From NCBI GenBank assembly GCA_016720655.1, contig JADKKE010000003.1, positions 124,001-188,000 on the forward strand: DNA of 64,000 nt, given 5' to 3'. The stretch's first letter is position 1. Every line of letters begins with the position of its first letter. This document shows, in pieces, positions 55,800-64,000 of this stretch. The notes beneath the pieces were generated by a model that saw nothing but the letters and a program-made list of their open reading frames with translations, searched no databases and was not told the origin of the DNA. Source of the stretch: Bacteroidota bacterium. Its GTDB lineage: Bacteria > Bacteroidota > Bacteroidia > AKYH767-A > 2013-40CM-41-45. The translations under genes and the position numbers were made by a program.

Positions 55800-58399
55800 T
55801 TATTCAATCACGAATTGTGATCTGCCGATAACCTGACCATCTGTTCCAATCACTTGCACGAGGTATGCTCCTGCCTGCAATTGTTGTGTTGACAAGCGTA
55901 CAGATTTTTGTTGTTTAGCTGTAAATTCACTATGAACAATTCTTCCGGTTACATCAAGAATAGAAATATTCATATCCGGATGTTCTGTTTCAAATTGAAG
56001 AGTAACATGTGCAGAAGCCGGATTTGGGTAAAGTGTGAACAAGGTATTCTGCGATCCTACACTTTTAATACCATCAATAAGCATATAACCCAGGTTCAAC
56101 CACTCGTTGACAGTCTGGAGCGATGCGCCATCATAACCACCCGAAGATGCCATATACAGACTATCGTTGTATACAACACCAACAAGATCGCTGATGTTAC
56201 TTACTGGTGTCGTTTTTTCAGTTCCAACGAGCCATTGGTTCAGTGTAAGATCCCATGCCCAACAATCACCAAGCGCTTCTGTTCCTGCACCTGTAGGATC
56301 ACCACCTACAAATACAATTAGAGGTTTCAGATTTTTGTAGACTGTCCCTGCACCTAGCCTTGAAACAGTTCCGCCCGGATAAGGAGGAATAGCAGTCCAG
56401 GTAATGCTGGATGGATTCGCAGGATCAATAATTCCCTGATATGCTTCATCTACAGGTCCCGCGAGAGTTTGTGAATACCCTCCGGCATAGATAATCTGAT
56501 TGCCATTCATTCCACCACGAAGTCCGGATGCCGGAGTACCAATAGAAGGTGTTCCGTTTGTCCAGGCATCATTATAGGTATCGTAAATCTGAACAATGTT
56601 CTGATCTGAACCGCCATCGTATCCGCCAATATAATAGATGATAGAATCGTGGTATACGCCGGATGCATAATCACCAACAGCAATCGGCATCGGCGTCATT
56701 GTGCTCCAAGTTCCTCCGGCAATGTCGTATACATAGTTGTTTTCATCGGGCGCAAAACCTGCGGAGTATCCACCGATACAGTAAATTTTACCACGTACAG
56801 TGTGAGCAGAGAATTGATATTTGGGAGAAGGCATCGGATTGGCTGTGTTCCACAATCCTGTTGCATCATTGAATGCATTCGTTACAGTGGATACAGCTGC
56901 ACCATCAGCACCGCCAAATGAATACAAGGTACCCGGTGAAGTGGAGTAAACTCCATTCAAATTGAAAGCAGACGCCATTCCGAAAACCGGAACAGTAAGG
57001 TCTGTTTTGCTTACCCAACCGTAATTTTCAAATGCTTCGAAAACCGTTACATCTTTTGTAAGTGTATCATTGTTGTTGTCAGTATCTCCGGCAAGTGATG
57101 TGTAAACGGTAATTGTGAAAGGACCGGTTGCTGCAGGTGTCCATGGATCGAAGCTGACCTGTGTGCTGTTTCCAAAACCAAGAGCATTAACCGTTTTCGT
57201 TGAAAGGTAACCTCCGGTGATCGACATGGTGACGTCAAAAGTGTGTACACCAAGACTGTTGTTCATAACAGTTGCCTTTGGCGTTTGGGTCACGAGTCCT
57301 GTGTTGGTGCCTACATCAATTGAACTTGAAGCAACTTCAATCAATGGAACACGAATCGGAGTAGACCATTTGAACATTGGCGCATCCAGTTCGTTCGAAC
57401 CTGTCCAGCCGGTAGAGTCATCAACAAAATCAACATCCGTGTGAATTAATGCGTCAGCAACTACCCATGTGTTTCCGTCATTCGGACTATAAGCTGTTCC
57501 GTTGACAGAACCAGCAGCCGGGTTCGATAGAAAATATGTGGAATCGGTTCCCGTACATAGCAGGAACTTAACACGGTAGTGAAGCTGCCGGTATTCGCTC
57601 CGGCAAGTGTCCATGTTGCTCCTCCATCAGTCGTACGAATGAAGTCTGCCGGACCACCAACACTACCTTCACTTGCAATACCATTATCCGCGTCACGAAA
57701 AGCAATGGATCCGATGTAATCTCCGGTGAAAGGTGTAGAAGCAGCTGACCAGTTTTGTCCGAAGTCTGTCGATTTGTAAATCCGACCCAGATTTGTTCCG
57801 AACCAAAGGGTACTGCCATTGGCGCAGAACACATCTGTGATACCAAATTCTCCAGCGAGAATAGGAGCAATGGAAAGCGATGGAACACGTGTCCAGTTCG
57901 TTCCACCATCACCGGTAGTATAGATTTCAAAATATCCACCGGTAGGATCACCCATGCAAACTCCTGTTTGCGCGTCCCAGAAGTAAACCATATTTGGGAA
58001 ATTACCACTTGCTGTAAAAGCTGCGGTGGGTTGTGGAGTCCATGTGAAACCTCCATCTTCTGTCTTGAGAATTGCTCCTGCGCCACCGGAAGGATTGAAC
58101 ATTGCGACCCAGGCTGTGTCTTCACCAATAGCGCAAATACTTGACGGTGCAAGTCCTGCCGCATTTGAAATTCCTCCACCGGACCAGTTGGTACCGCCAT
58201 CGATGGTTCTTGTGAATTCCTGAACAGCGGTGCTCTGACTTAGCGGATCGGCTACAAGTCCCCAGCAAACATTGCTGTTCACGGCATCAATAAACTGAAC
58301 AAAATATCCGGGAGTAATGTTGGATGTTTGCGGTACCCATTGTGCGCACAAAACAGAGATATTGAATGTGAGTAAAATGGCAAGTACAATTTTTTTCAT
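55800..58399 (-). CDS. Secreted BNR/Ycf48-like and kelch-repeat protein with T9SS tail (one frameshift)
   Basis: About 866 residues. Signal peptide (MKKIVLAILLTFNISVLCA), then BNR/Ycf48-type repeats with five (T/S)xDxGxxW asp-box motifs (TIDGGTNW, TEDGGFTW, TGDGGTNW, STDFGQNW, TTDGGATW) that should form a beta-propeller. The frame breaks near 57550-57554, where one base lost in a CCCG run restores it. A CARDB-like beta domain, then about five kelch-type units (LYSFGG, IYCIGGY, IYYIGGYDGG, IIYAGGYS) form a second propeller. A type A T9SS tail follows (FTLYPNPASAHVTLQF ... GAYLVQVIG). Two propellers in one secreted protein suggest glycan binding or sialidase-like adhesion. Confidence 0.85.
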
Positions 58400-58827
58400 A
58401 AGCGTTGGAATTAGATTGATGGTTAAACGTAACTAAATTAACTGCTTTTTTTTCATTCGTACAAGTGAGTGATGAAGCATTAACCATTCTCCTACCTGAA
58501 TTAATGAAAAAGGATGAAAATAAAGGAGGAATGGATGTTTTTAAACTGTCTTTATATGAAATTCCATGGTCTTTTTTTACCTTCGGGAGATGCTGTATTT
58601 TGTGAAGCAGTTTTTCTCCGAAGTATTTTAGAATTATTTTTAAAAAGAAGATTAGAACTTGAAAATTTGGAATGTTGGATCACACGGATCTTTACCCGGA
58701 AAATTTATATCAGAATTAGGTCGGGGTAATAAATTTTAAGTGGCGAAACGTTCTTTCAACAAAATAACCGAATATTGCATCCCGGCATTAGCCGGAAAAA
58801 TAGGGAGTTTTATTAAATTTGTAATCG
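58400..58827. other. Divergent intergenic region of about 430 bp
   Basis: It separates the kelch gene (leftward) and deoD (rightward). A 71-codon frame at 58514 shows no domain or start signal and is not accepted. The stretch is AT-rich; the deoD promoter box lies at its right end. Confidence 0.5.
58814..58821 (+). promoter_or_regulatory. Candidate -7 box for deoD
   Basis: TAAATTTG matches TAnnTTTG exactly but is only 6 bp before the ATG, which would make the transcript nearly leaderless. The position is therefore doubtful. Confidence 0.25.
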
Positions 58828-59526
58828 ATGGCCACAATTCATATCAATGCTGCTGCAGGTGCTTTTGCCGAGACAGTTTTATTTCCGGGAGATCCTCTAC
58901 GAGCGAAATTTATTGCTGAAAATTTTATTGATGGCGCTGTTGAAGTCACCAATGTGCGTAACATGCTTGGTTTTACCGGTACATACAAAGGCAAAAAAGT
59001 ATCTGTCATGGGCTCCGGGATGGGGATACCAAGTTGTAGTTTGTATGCAAAGGAATTGATTACAGAATATGGTGTAAAGAATATTATCCGTATCGGTACA
59101 GCCGGTGGTTTGAAGGGAACCAAATTAAAAGACATGGTCATTGCAACCTCTGCATCTACGGATTCGAATGTGAACAGAACACGATTGCTTGGTTTTGATT
59201 TTGCTCCGGGTGCGAGTTTTATTCTTGCGAAGAAAGCATACGAAGCAGCGGAACGAAAAAAATATCCTGTACTGGTAGGCTCTTGTTTCTCTTCGGATTT
59301 TTTCTACCATCCTGTTGCCAACCTGGTTGACCAGATGGAAAAGATGAATATCCTTTGCATTGAAATGGAAGCAGCAGGATTGTTTGGAGTTGCTGCAGAA
59401 TACGGAGCGAACGCTCTCGCTATCCTTACTATCAGTGATCACATCCGTACCGGAGAAGCGATGAATTCAGAGGAACGTCAACTGGGATTGAGCAGAATGA
59501 TCGAAGTGGCTCTGGAGACGATTTGA
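58828..59526 (+). CDS. deoD: Purine nucleoside phosphorylase, DeoD type
   Basis: 232 residues of the hexameric PNP family. Visible signatures are LFPGDPLRAKFIAENF, GSGMGIPSCSLYAKEL (phosphate/ribose loop), IIRIGTAGGL, the EMEAAGLFG ribose-binding element and SDH near the C-terminus. Cleaves inosine, guanosine and adenosine with phosphate in purine salvage. The gene is intact and followed by a DinB gene after an 86-bp gap. Confidence 0.95.
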   Translation: MATIHINAAAGAFAETVLFPGDPLRAKFIAENFIDGAVEVTNVRNMLGFTGTYKGKKVSVMGSGMGIPSCSLYAKELITEYGVKNIIRIGTAGGLKGTKLKDMVIATSASTDSNVNRTRLLGFDFAPGASFILAKKAYEAAERKKYPVLVGSCFSSDFFYHPVANLVDQMEKMNILCIEMEAAGLFGVAAEYGANALAILTISDHIRTGEAMNSEERQLGLSRMIEVALETI

Positions 59527-59612
59527 TTTTACTCCTGCAAACAGTGTGCTGATTTGTAATTTTTTGAATTTCGGATTTCTTCGATTTTACTTTGCATTCA
59601 AACGCTGATAAA

Positions 59613-60125
59613 ATGTTCAATCCGAAATATATTTTTGATCAGCTCGAAATAAATAAATCACTTTTTGAAAATTTATTTTCAGGAATTAGCGATGATCTGA
59701 TTTTGTTTCAACCTGGCGATGGCAAATGGTGTTTGCTGGAAATTATCTGTCATCTGTCGGATGAAGAAAGAGAAGATTTCCGGGCCAGACTGCAGCATGT
59801 TCTTAATTCTCCGGAGGCTCCCTTGCCTTCTATTGATCCTCAGGCTTGGGTGAAATCCAGGGATTATATCCATCAGGATTTTCAGATAGTCCTCGCTAAT
59901 TTTCTGGAAGAACGAAAACGTTCTGTGGACTGGCTCAGATCTTTGGAAAACCCTGATTGGAATAGGTATTACCAACATCCGAAATTCGGTCCAATGAGTG
60001 CGAAACTTTTCTTGAGCAACTGGCTTGCCCATGATTTCCTGCACATCCGTCAGATTCTTTTTACCAAACATGTTTTTCTTGGAAAAATGACAGGAGAAAA
60101 TCTGAAGTACGCAGGGGAGTGGTGA
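59613..60125 (+). CDS. DinB-family four-helix protein
   Basis: About 170 residues, ATG 59613 preferred over a TTG at 59592. It shows the DinB pattern: QLEINKSLFENLFSGISDDLILFQPGDGKWCLLEIICHLSDEE with a metal-type His, and WLAHDFLHIRQI near the C-terminus. It is the third DinB paralogue in this window. It follows deoD and precedes a dihaem cytochrome c gene. Function unknown beyond the fold. Confidence 0.87.
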   Translation: MFNPKYIFDQLEINKSLFENLFSGISDDLILFQPGDGKWCLLEIICHLSDEEREDFRARLQHVLNSPEAPLPSIDPQAWVKSRDYIHQDFQIVLANFLEERKRSVDWLRSLENPDWNRYYQHPKFGPMSAKLFLSNWLAHDFLHIRQILFTKHVFLGKMTGENLKYAGEW

Positions 60126-60261
60126 ATTCGTTTTTGCGGTAGAACAATTATCGTTGAAACAGGAGTTCTAAGAGATTTAAAAGGGGAGGATTTTTTTTTG
60201 ATATTTTTATCAATTTAACAAAAAATATTAAATTGCCTTCGAACACAAACCCCTAACCTAC

Positions 60262-61221
60262 ATGAAAAAGTTTTTAAAAATCCTCGGCGTACTGATCCTA
60301 CTCGTCGCCTTGATCATTGGCGGCTTTGCTGCATTTATATCTATTCGTGGAATTCCAAAGTTTGAAGCAAATGTTCCTGAAATTCCCAAAATCGAAGTCA
60401 CACCGGAACGTGTTGAAAAAGGAAAAAAAATTGCATCGATGTTGTGCAACAGCTGCCATTTCGATAAATCCACCGGAAAATTTACCGGTCGTGAAATGAC
60501 CGAGGTTCCGGAATTCGGTAAAATTATTTCACGCAATATCACCCAGGATCCGGAAATTGGAATTGGCAAATGGACGGATTCAGACCTCGTGTATTTTATT
60601 CGTACCGGAATAAATCCACATACAGGACAATATGTTCCGCCCTATATGCCGAAGTTGATGCACATTTCGGACGAAGATTTAAATTCAATAATTGCATTTC
60701 TGCGTTCCGATGATGCACTGGTGCAACCCGATAAAACAGAAGGCCCGTCCTGTGAACCTTCCTTCCTTACAAAATTCCTTTGCCTTGTTGCATTCAAACC
60801 ATTTCCATATCCTGAAAAACCGATTCCGGGTCCGGACACAACAAATAAACTGGCATGGGGAAAATACCTGACGCTCTATGAATTTGAATGTTTCGCCTGC
60901 CATTCCGCAGATTTTAAAAAAATGGATGTTGGCGTACCGGAGAATTCTCTCGGATTTTTCGGAGGTGGAAACGTAATGAGAAATGATCAGGGTGTGCTCG
61001 TTACAACCCGAAATCTTACTCCGGATGAAGAAACAGGAATTGGAAATTGGACGGAAGAACAATTTGTAAAAGCAGTAAAATTTGGAATTGTTCCCAACGG
61101 TCCCGCCTTGCGAAATCCCATGATTCCATATGCACAACTGACAGACGAGGAAGCCAAAGCGATCTATGCCTATTTAAGAACTGTACCCAAAATAAAACAT
61201 GCAATCAGCAGGGGAATTTAA
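60262..61221 (+). CDS. Dihaem c-type cytochrome
   Basis: 319 residues. An N-terminal membrane anchor or uncleaved signal (KILGVLILLVALIIGGFAAFI) is followed by two cytochrome c domains with haem motifs CNSCH at 62-66 and CFACH at 210-214. Both domains carry axial-Met candidates after the motif (PPYMPKLM and NPMIPYAQL). The layout matches alcohol/aldehyde dehydrogenase-associated cytochromes c and membrane-anchored electron carriers in the periplasm. Start ATG 60262. Followed by a terminator at 61245. Confidence 0.9.
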   Translation: MKKFLKILGVLILLVALIIGGFAAFISIRGIPKFEANVPEIPKIEVTPERVEKGKKIASMLCNSCHFDKSTGKFTGREMTEVPEFGKIISRNITQDPEIGIGKWTDSDLVYFIRTGINPHTGQYVPPYMPKLMHISDEDLNSIIAFLRSDDALVQPDKTEGPSCEPSFLTKFLCLVAFKPFPYPEKPIPGPDTTNKLAWGKYLTLYEFECFACHSADFKKMDVGVPENSLGFFGGGNVMRNDQGVLVTTRNLTPDEETGIGNWTEEQFVKAVKFGIVPNGPALRNPMIPYAQLTDEEAKAIYAYLRTVPKIKHAISRGI

Positions 61222-61244
61222 GATTGCTCTTTTTTTTACCGGAC

Positions 61245-61276
61245 AAAAGGCAGAATATTTTCTGCCTTTTTGTTTT
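61245..61276 (+). terminator. Rho-independent terminator after the cytochrome gene
   Basis: An 11-bp stem AAAAGGCAGAA/TTCTGCCTTTT with a 4-nt loop and a T-rich tail (TGTTTTT). It serves the plus-strand cytochrome gene and may also act on the minus strand. Confidence 0.8.
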
Positions 61277-61323
61277 TAATGCTCCTGATGCGTTCTCAAT
61301 TTTGTAACTATCACCAAAGGCTC

Positions 61324-63240
61324 TCATTTTTGAGTCCCGGAATTTTGCATCCCGGGCATAGTCATTACAGCATTGTATCCGTTCCTGGCTTGCTGATTAT
61401 TTGGATTAACGTCATTGAGTAAATGCTCCCAGGTCTTTCTGGCCATCTCAAAATTACCGACAGAATAGTATGCACCGCCAAGATTGTAGAGGATATCATC
61501 ATTCGTTTCATCAAGCTGACTTCCCCAGTTCAAAAACTGGATGGCAGTTGTGAAATCTTTGTTTCCTCCTTTAATTAATCCGTTATTTTTAAAAATAGTA
61601 GCGAATTCACGCAGTTTTGGTTCTGATCGGTGGTATTCTTTCGTCTTCATCCATGCATCAAATGCTTCCTTGTATTTTTCCTGATAGAAATAAGCGACGC
61701 CAAGATTGAGATAACCATTCGCAAATCGCGGGTAAATCGCAATTGATTTTTGAAGATAAGCAATTGATTTTTCCAGATATTCCTTGCGTGTGGGTGTGTC
61801 TTTGTATTGTGGCAATATGCTTTCATTGATAAGGCTCTTAGCTGCATTTGCGTTGACCAACACACTGTTGCTTGAAACATTTACGTCTTTTGTAAATAAT
61901 GTAAAATCATTTTTCCAATCAGTATTCCTGGCGATTACTTGCAGGGAACACAAAAGTGTGTGAACACTCAGAATACCGATCAATAAAAGTTGTCGTGTTT
62001 TAAAATTGCTGAGTCGAATGGATTCCAATCCATGGATAATCCCCATTGCTAACAATACACAGAATGGAAACGAGATGATATACGTCAATCGTTCACTGAA
62101 TGTTGTTCCGATCTCTACTGCAAGGTTGGATATCAGGAACAAGTGTGCAAAATAGAAGAGGATAAAAAACAATGCAACATTTTTTTTCTTCAGGAAAAAA
62201 TAGATCATCAGTCCGATCAGGGAGGCATGCAATAAGAGTGAGCCGATGAATAGAAAGTTATCCGGTTGAATGAAAGGGATCTGATTAAAGGAATAGTCGG
62301 AAGATAATGGATGTGGGTAAAAAAGCATCCACAGATATTTCCCAAGCAAATAAACTTTCGTGGCAATTTTTTCCGGTACTGTGCCCAGTATGTATTGATT
62401 GTTCAGTACTTCCTCTGTCGCTTTTTTAGAAAGATCCGTGACGCGTGTAATGGAAATCCTGATCAGCAGGTAAATTCCCATGACCGTGTAGTAAGGAAGA
62501 GAAATCAACAGACTCTTTTTTAATGGAACGCGCATCACAAGAATGAGAAAGAGAGGAAGCAGTACTATGAAAAGCACTCCATATTCTTTTGATAACAACG
62601 AGAGAAAGAGGAAGATGCAGCCGAGAACAGCGTGTGATATTTTTTTTGAAATCACATAGCGCGAACAAAAAATTAAAGTGAGCAGATAAAAAAGAAATGG
62701 GAAAAGTTCGTTCCTGCTTTTTATATTGGCGACAACTTCGGTGTGAATGGGGTGAACAGCAAATAGAATTGTTGCCAGGAACGCGATATCAGGGTTTTTT
62801 GGGAAAATAAATTTTCTTAAAAAATAGAGCATCAATAATAATGTCAATGCGTAGATTAATGCGTTAAAAAAATGGCGGACATGTGGATTGTCGCCAAAGA
62901 TGCTTTGTTCAATTGCAAAGGTTGCAATCGACAAAGGCCGGTATCGTCCACCGGAGAACTGTTCAGAACCACCTTGTGATTCGTAAAAATAATCCAGCTC
63001 GCCGTGGGAGAATATTTTTGAAAGACCTTTGCTCCCTTGTTGTACCCATTTGTTGTCCTTAATCAGTAAACCGTCATCCAAGGCATATTCATTGGGAATA
63101 GTATTTACATACAAGAGGAAGCCAAGCAGGAAAATGATCAGGGCTTGAATTTTCCCACTATGCGTAAAAAAATAACCCGGCGCAAGTTTTGGAAGAACTG
63201 CAGGAGCAATTATTTTCGTCTGTTTTTTTTGTTTGGACAT
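61324..63240 (-). CDS. TMTC-like membrane protein with TPR repeats
   Basis: 638 residues, ATG 63240 (the longer frame to 63369 adds an unrelated N-terminus). About ten membrane helices in the N-terminal half with the TMTC/GT-C features ALDDGLLIKDN (acidic pair in the first loop) and FAVHPIHTEVVANIKSRNELFPFLFYLLTL, the DUF1736-type motif. The C-terminal third has three to four TPR units (IAIYPRFANGYLNLGVAYFYQEKYKEAFDAW; NDDILYNLGGAYYSVGNFEMARKTW). Eukaryotic TMTC proteins are O-mannosyltransferases for cadherins; this bacterial homologue may glycosylate secreted proteins. Monocistronic. Confidence 0.88.
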   Translation of the reverse strand: MSKQKKQTKIIAPAVLPKLAPGYFFTHSGKIQALIIFLLGFLLYVNTIPNEYALDDGLLIKDNKWVQQGSKGLSKIFSHGELDYFYESQGGSEQFSGGRYRPLSIATFAIEQSIFGDNPHVRHFFNALIYALTLLLMLYFLRKFIFPKNPDIAFLATILFAVHPIHTEVVANIKSRNELFPFLFYLLTLIFCSRYVISKKISHAVLGCIFLFLSLLSKEYGVLFIVLLPLFLILVMRVPLKKSLLISLPYYTVMGIYLLIRISITRVTDLSKKATEEVLNNQYILGTVPEKIATKVYLLGKYLWMLFYPHPLSSDYSFNQIPFIQPDNFLFIGSLLLHASLIGLMIYFFLKKKNVALFFILFYFAHLFLISNLAVEIGTTFSERLTYIISFPFCVLLAMGIIHGLESIRLSNFKTRQLLLIGILSVHTLLCSLQVIARNTDWKNDFTLFTKDVNVSSNSVLVNANAAKSLINESILPQYKDTPTRKEYLEKSIAYLQKSIAIYPRFANGYLNLGVAYFYQEKYKEAFDAWMKTKEYHRSEPKLREFATIFKNNGLIKGGNKDFTTAIQFLNWGSQLDETNDDILYNLGGAYYSVGNFEMARKTWEHLLNDVNPNNQQARNGYNAVMTMPGMQNSGTQK

Positions 63241-63361
63241 GAAATCGAATTCTTCTTGGAAATACGAATAGAATTGTCCAATGTACGAAGGATGGCAAAG
63301 ATGTACAAGATGAAAAGGGAATTCTAATCGGAATGAAAATCTTTGGCCTGCAACAAAAAAG

Positions 63362-63398
63362 GAAACCATCCTTAGCCCGAAAGGCAGAGGATGGTTTC
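63362..63398 (-). terminator. Terminator after the truncated T9SS gene
   Basis: An 11-bp perfect stem (63362-63372 with 63388-63398), 15-nt loop, and on the minus strand a T-run after it. It lies just beyond the stop at 63428. Confidence 0.85.
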
Positions 63399-63427
63399 GT
63401 ATTCTAAACCGATTGGTTTTTTCCTGC

Positions 63428-64000
63428 TTACTCCTTTACAAGCTTTACAAGAGAAGAGCCTGCGGATGTTGTGATAGTACAGAGATAAATACCGGAAGCA
63501 AGGAAGCCGAGATTTGTACTCTCTCCGCTTTGGATATTCCTGCTCAAAACTGTTTTACCATCCAGACTACGAACAATCAAAGAAGCTTCTTCATTTGCTT
63601 TTTGAGGAAATGCAAAGAGGACATTCGCAGAAGCCGGATTTGGCGAAGCTTTTAAATAAAATGTTTGTGCGGAATTTTCATTTACACCTACATTCAGCCA
63701 AATCGTATTCAGTGTAGTGTTAGTCATCACCGGAGGATTGAAATCAAAGACAATCCCCGCGCGGTTTTGGATTTCAGTGTTCTGTGTCAGTCCGGGTAAT
63801 GTTCGGATTGCAAAACTCACATATCCGTTGCTCCCTGCCAGATCAGCACCACTATCCGGAAGCTGGATATTGTAAAATGTGAACTGTGCAATTCCTGAAC
63901 CTTCCATAACAAAATGAACAGGATGAGAAGAGCCGATTAAGCGGAAAGATAAAAGATCCAGATCTGCATCCAGAGTATCCAAAACCGTCACATTATCTGC
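63428..64000 (-). CDS. Secreted protein with DUF7619-like repeat and T9SS tail, partial (N-terminus beyond the window)
   Basis: The frame is open from the right edge through 191 codons. Visible is a beta-rich unit (VTVLDTLDADLDLLSFRLIGSSHPVHFVMEGSGIAQFTFYNIQLPDSGADLAGSNGYVSFAIRTLPGL) that resembles the repeat found before many Bacteroidota T9SS tails, then the type A sorting domain (YLKASPNPASANVLFAF ... SGIYLCTITTSAGSSLVKLV). Because the start lies outside the window, the N-terminal domains and size are unknown. Confidence 0.85.
   Translation of the reverse strand, partial: ADNVTVLDTLDADLDLLSFRLIGSSHPVHFVMEGSGIAQFTFYNIQLPDSGADLAGSNGYVSFAIRTLPGLTQNTEIQNRAGIVFDFNPPVMTNTTLNTIWLNVGVNENSAQTFYLKASPNPASANVLFAFPQKANEEASLIVRSLDGKTVLSRNIQSGESTNLGFLASGIYLCTITTSAGSSLVKLVKE

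Noticed and set aside
58514..58729. 71-codon frame between the kelch gene and deoD
   Set aside because: No domain, no start signal, low-complexity hydrophobic composition and no conserved context. It lies in a promoter region.

Overview
The window is a piece of a Bacteroidota chromosome, probably an environmental, free-living or sludge-type lineage. The evidence is about a dozen secreted proteins that end in type IX secretion (T9SS) sorting domains, a TonB-receptor-type outer membrane barrel with an N-terminal carboxypeptidase-like domain, LytTR two-component signalling, several perfect TAnnTTTG promoter boxes, and the yicC-gmk-nadD cluster. No rRNA, tRNA, CRISPR array, prophage or complete insertion sequence was found.

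Layout. 1-15 kb: the end of a LuxR-type regulator gene (cut by the edge), a giant repeat adhesin with a lectin-like head and a type B T9SS tail, an MsrB lipoprotein, a DinB protein, a tandem thioredoxin protein, a LytTR kinase/regulator pair, a secreted unknown plus membrane unknown, cyclophilin, a secreted endonuclease I and an FMN reductase. 15-30 kb: RecQ, two secreted T9SS proteins, a polytopic membrane protein, a DUF4139 protein, a DEAD-box helicase, a secreted PHP-domain protein and a guanidinium-type SMR exporter. 30-41 kb: a secreted five-haem cytochrome next to an FG-GAP/UnbV surface protein, a DUF1361 protein, an outer membrane receptor and DNA polymerase I. 41-55 kb, mostly minus strand: an NTF2-like protein, a barrel protein, two tandem M43 metalloproteases, a PLP trans-sulfuration enzyme, a four-helix-bundle (bIVP/S23-like) gene, nadD-gmk-yicC, an EamA exporter, an ArsC-like protein, a CDF metal exporter and a DinB protein. 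55-64 kb: YbjQ, a BNR/kelch T9SS protein, purine nucleoside phosphorylase, a third DinB protein, a dihaem cytochrome c, a TMTC-like membrane protein with TPR repeats, and the tail of another T9SS protein cut by the right edge.

Two window-wide patterns matter. First, intergenic gaps at about 15.0, 41.2, 48.5-49.3, 52.3-52.7, 54.4-54.6 and 55.1 kb hold a family of degenerate arrays with a strict 7-nt period. They are arranged as inverted arms: GTT-type heptads first, a spacer, then AAC-type heptads. Arm ends usually lie within about 0-13 bp of a stop codon. The widest-spaced pair encloses the four-helix-bundle gene, which suggests an autonomous/non-autonomous element relationship. This is the best candidate for an undescribed system here.

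Second, eight genes are broken by twelve frameshifts. Ten fit loss of a single base, most of them in short homopolymers. Most are probably assembly or read errors, so the interrupted genes are annotated here as whole genes. Two breaks, in a T8 tract in a signal peptide and an A10 tract in a kinase, could instead be real phase-variable switches.
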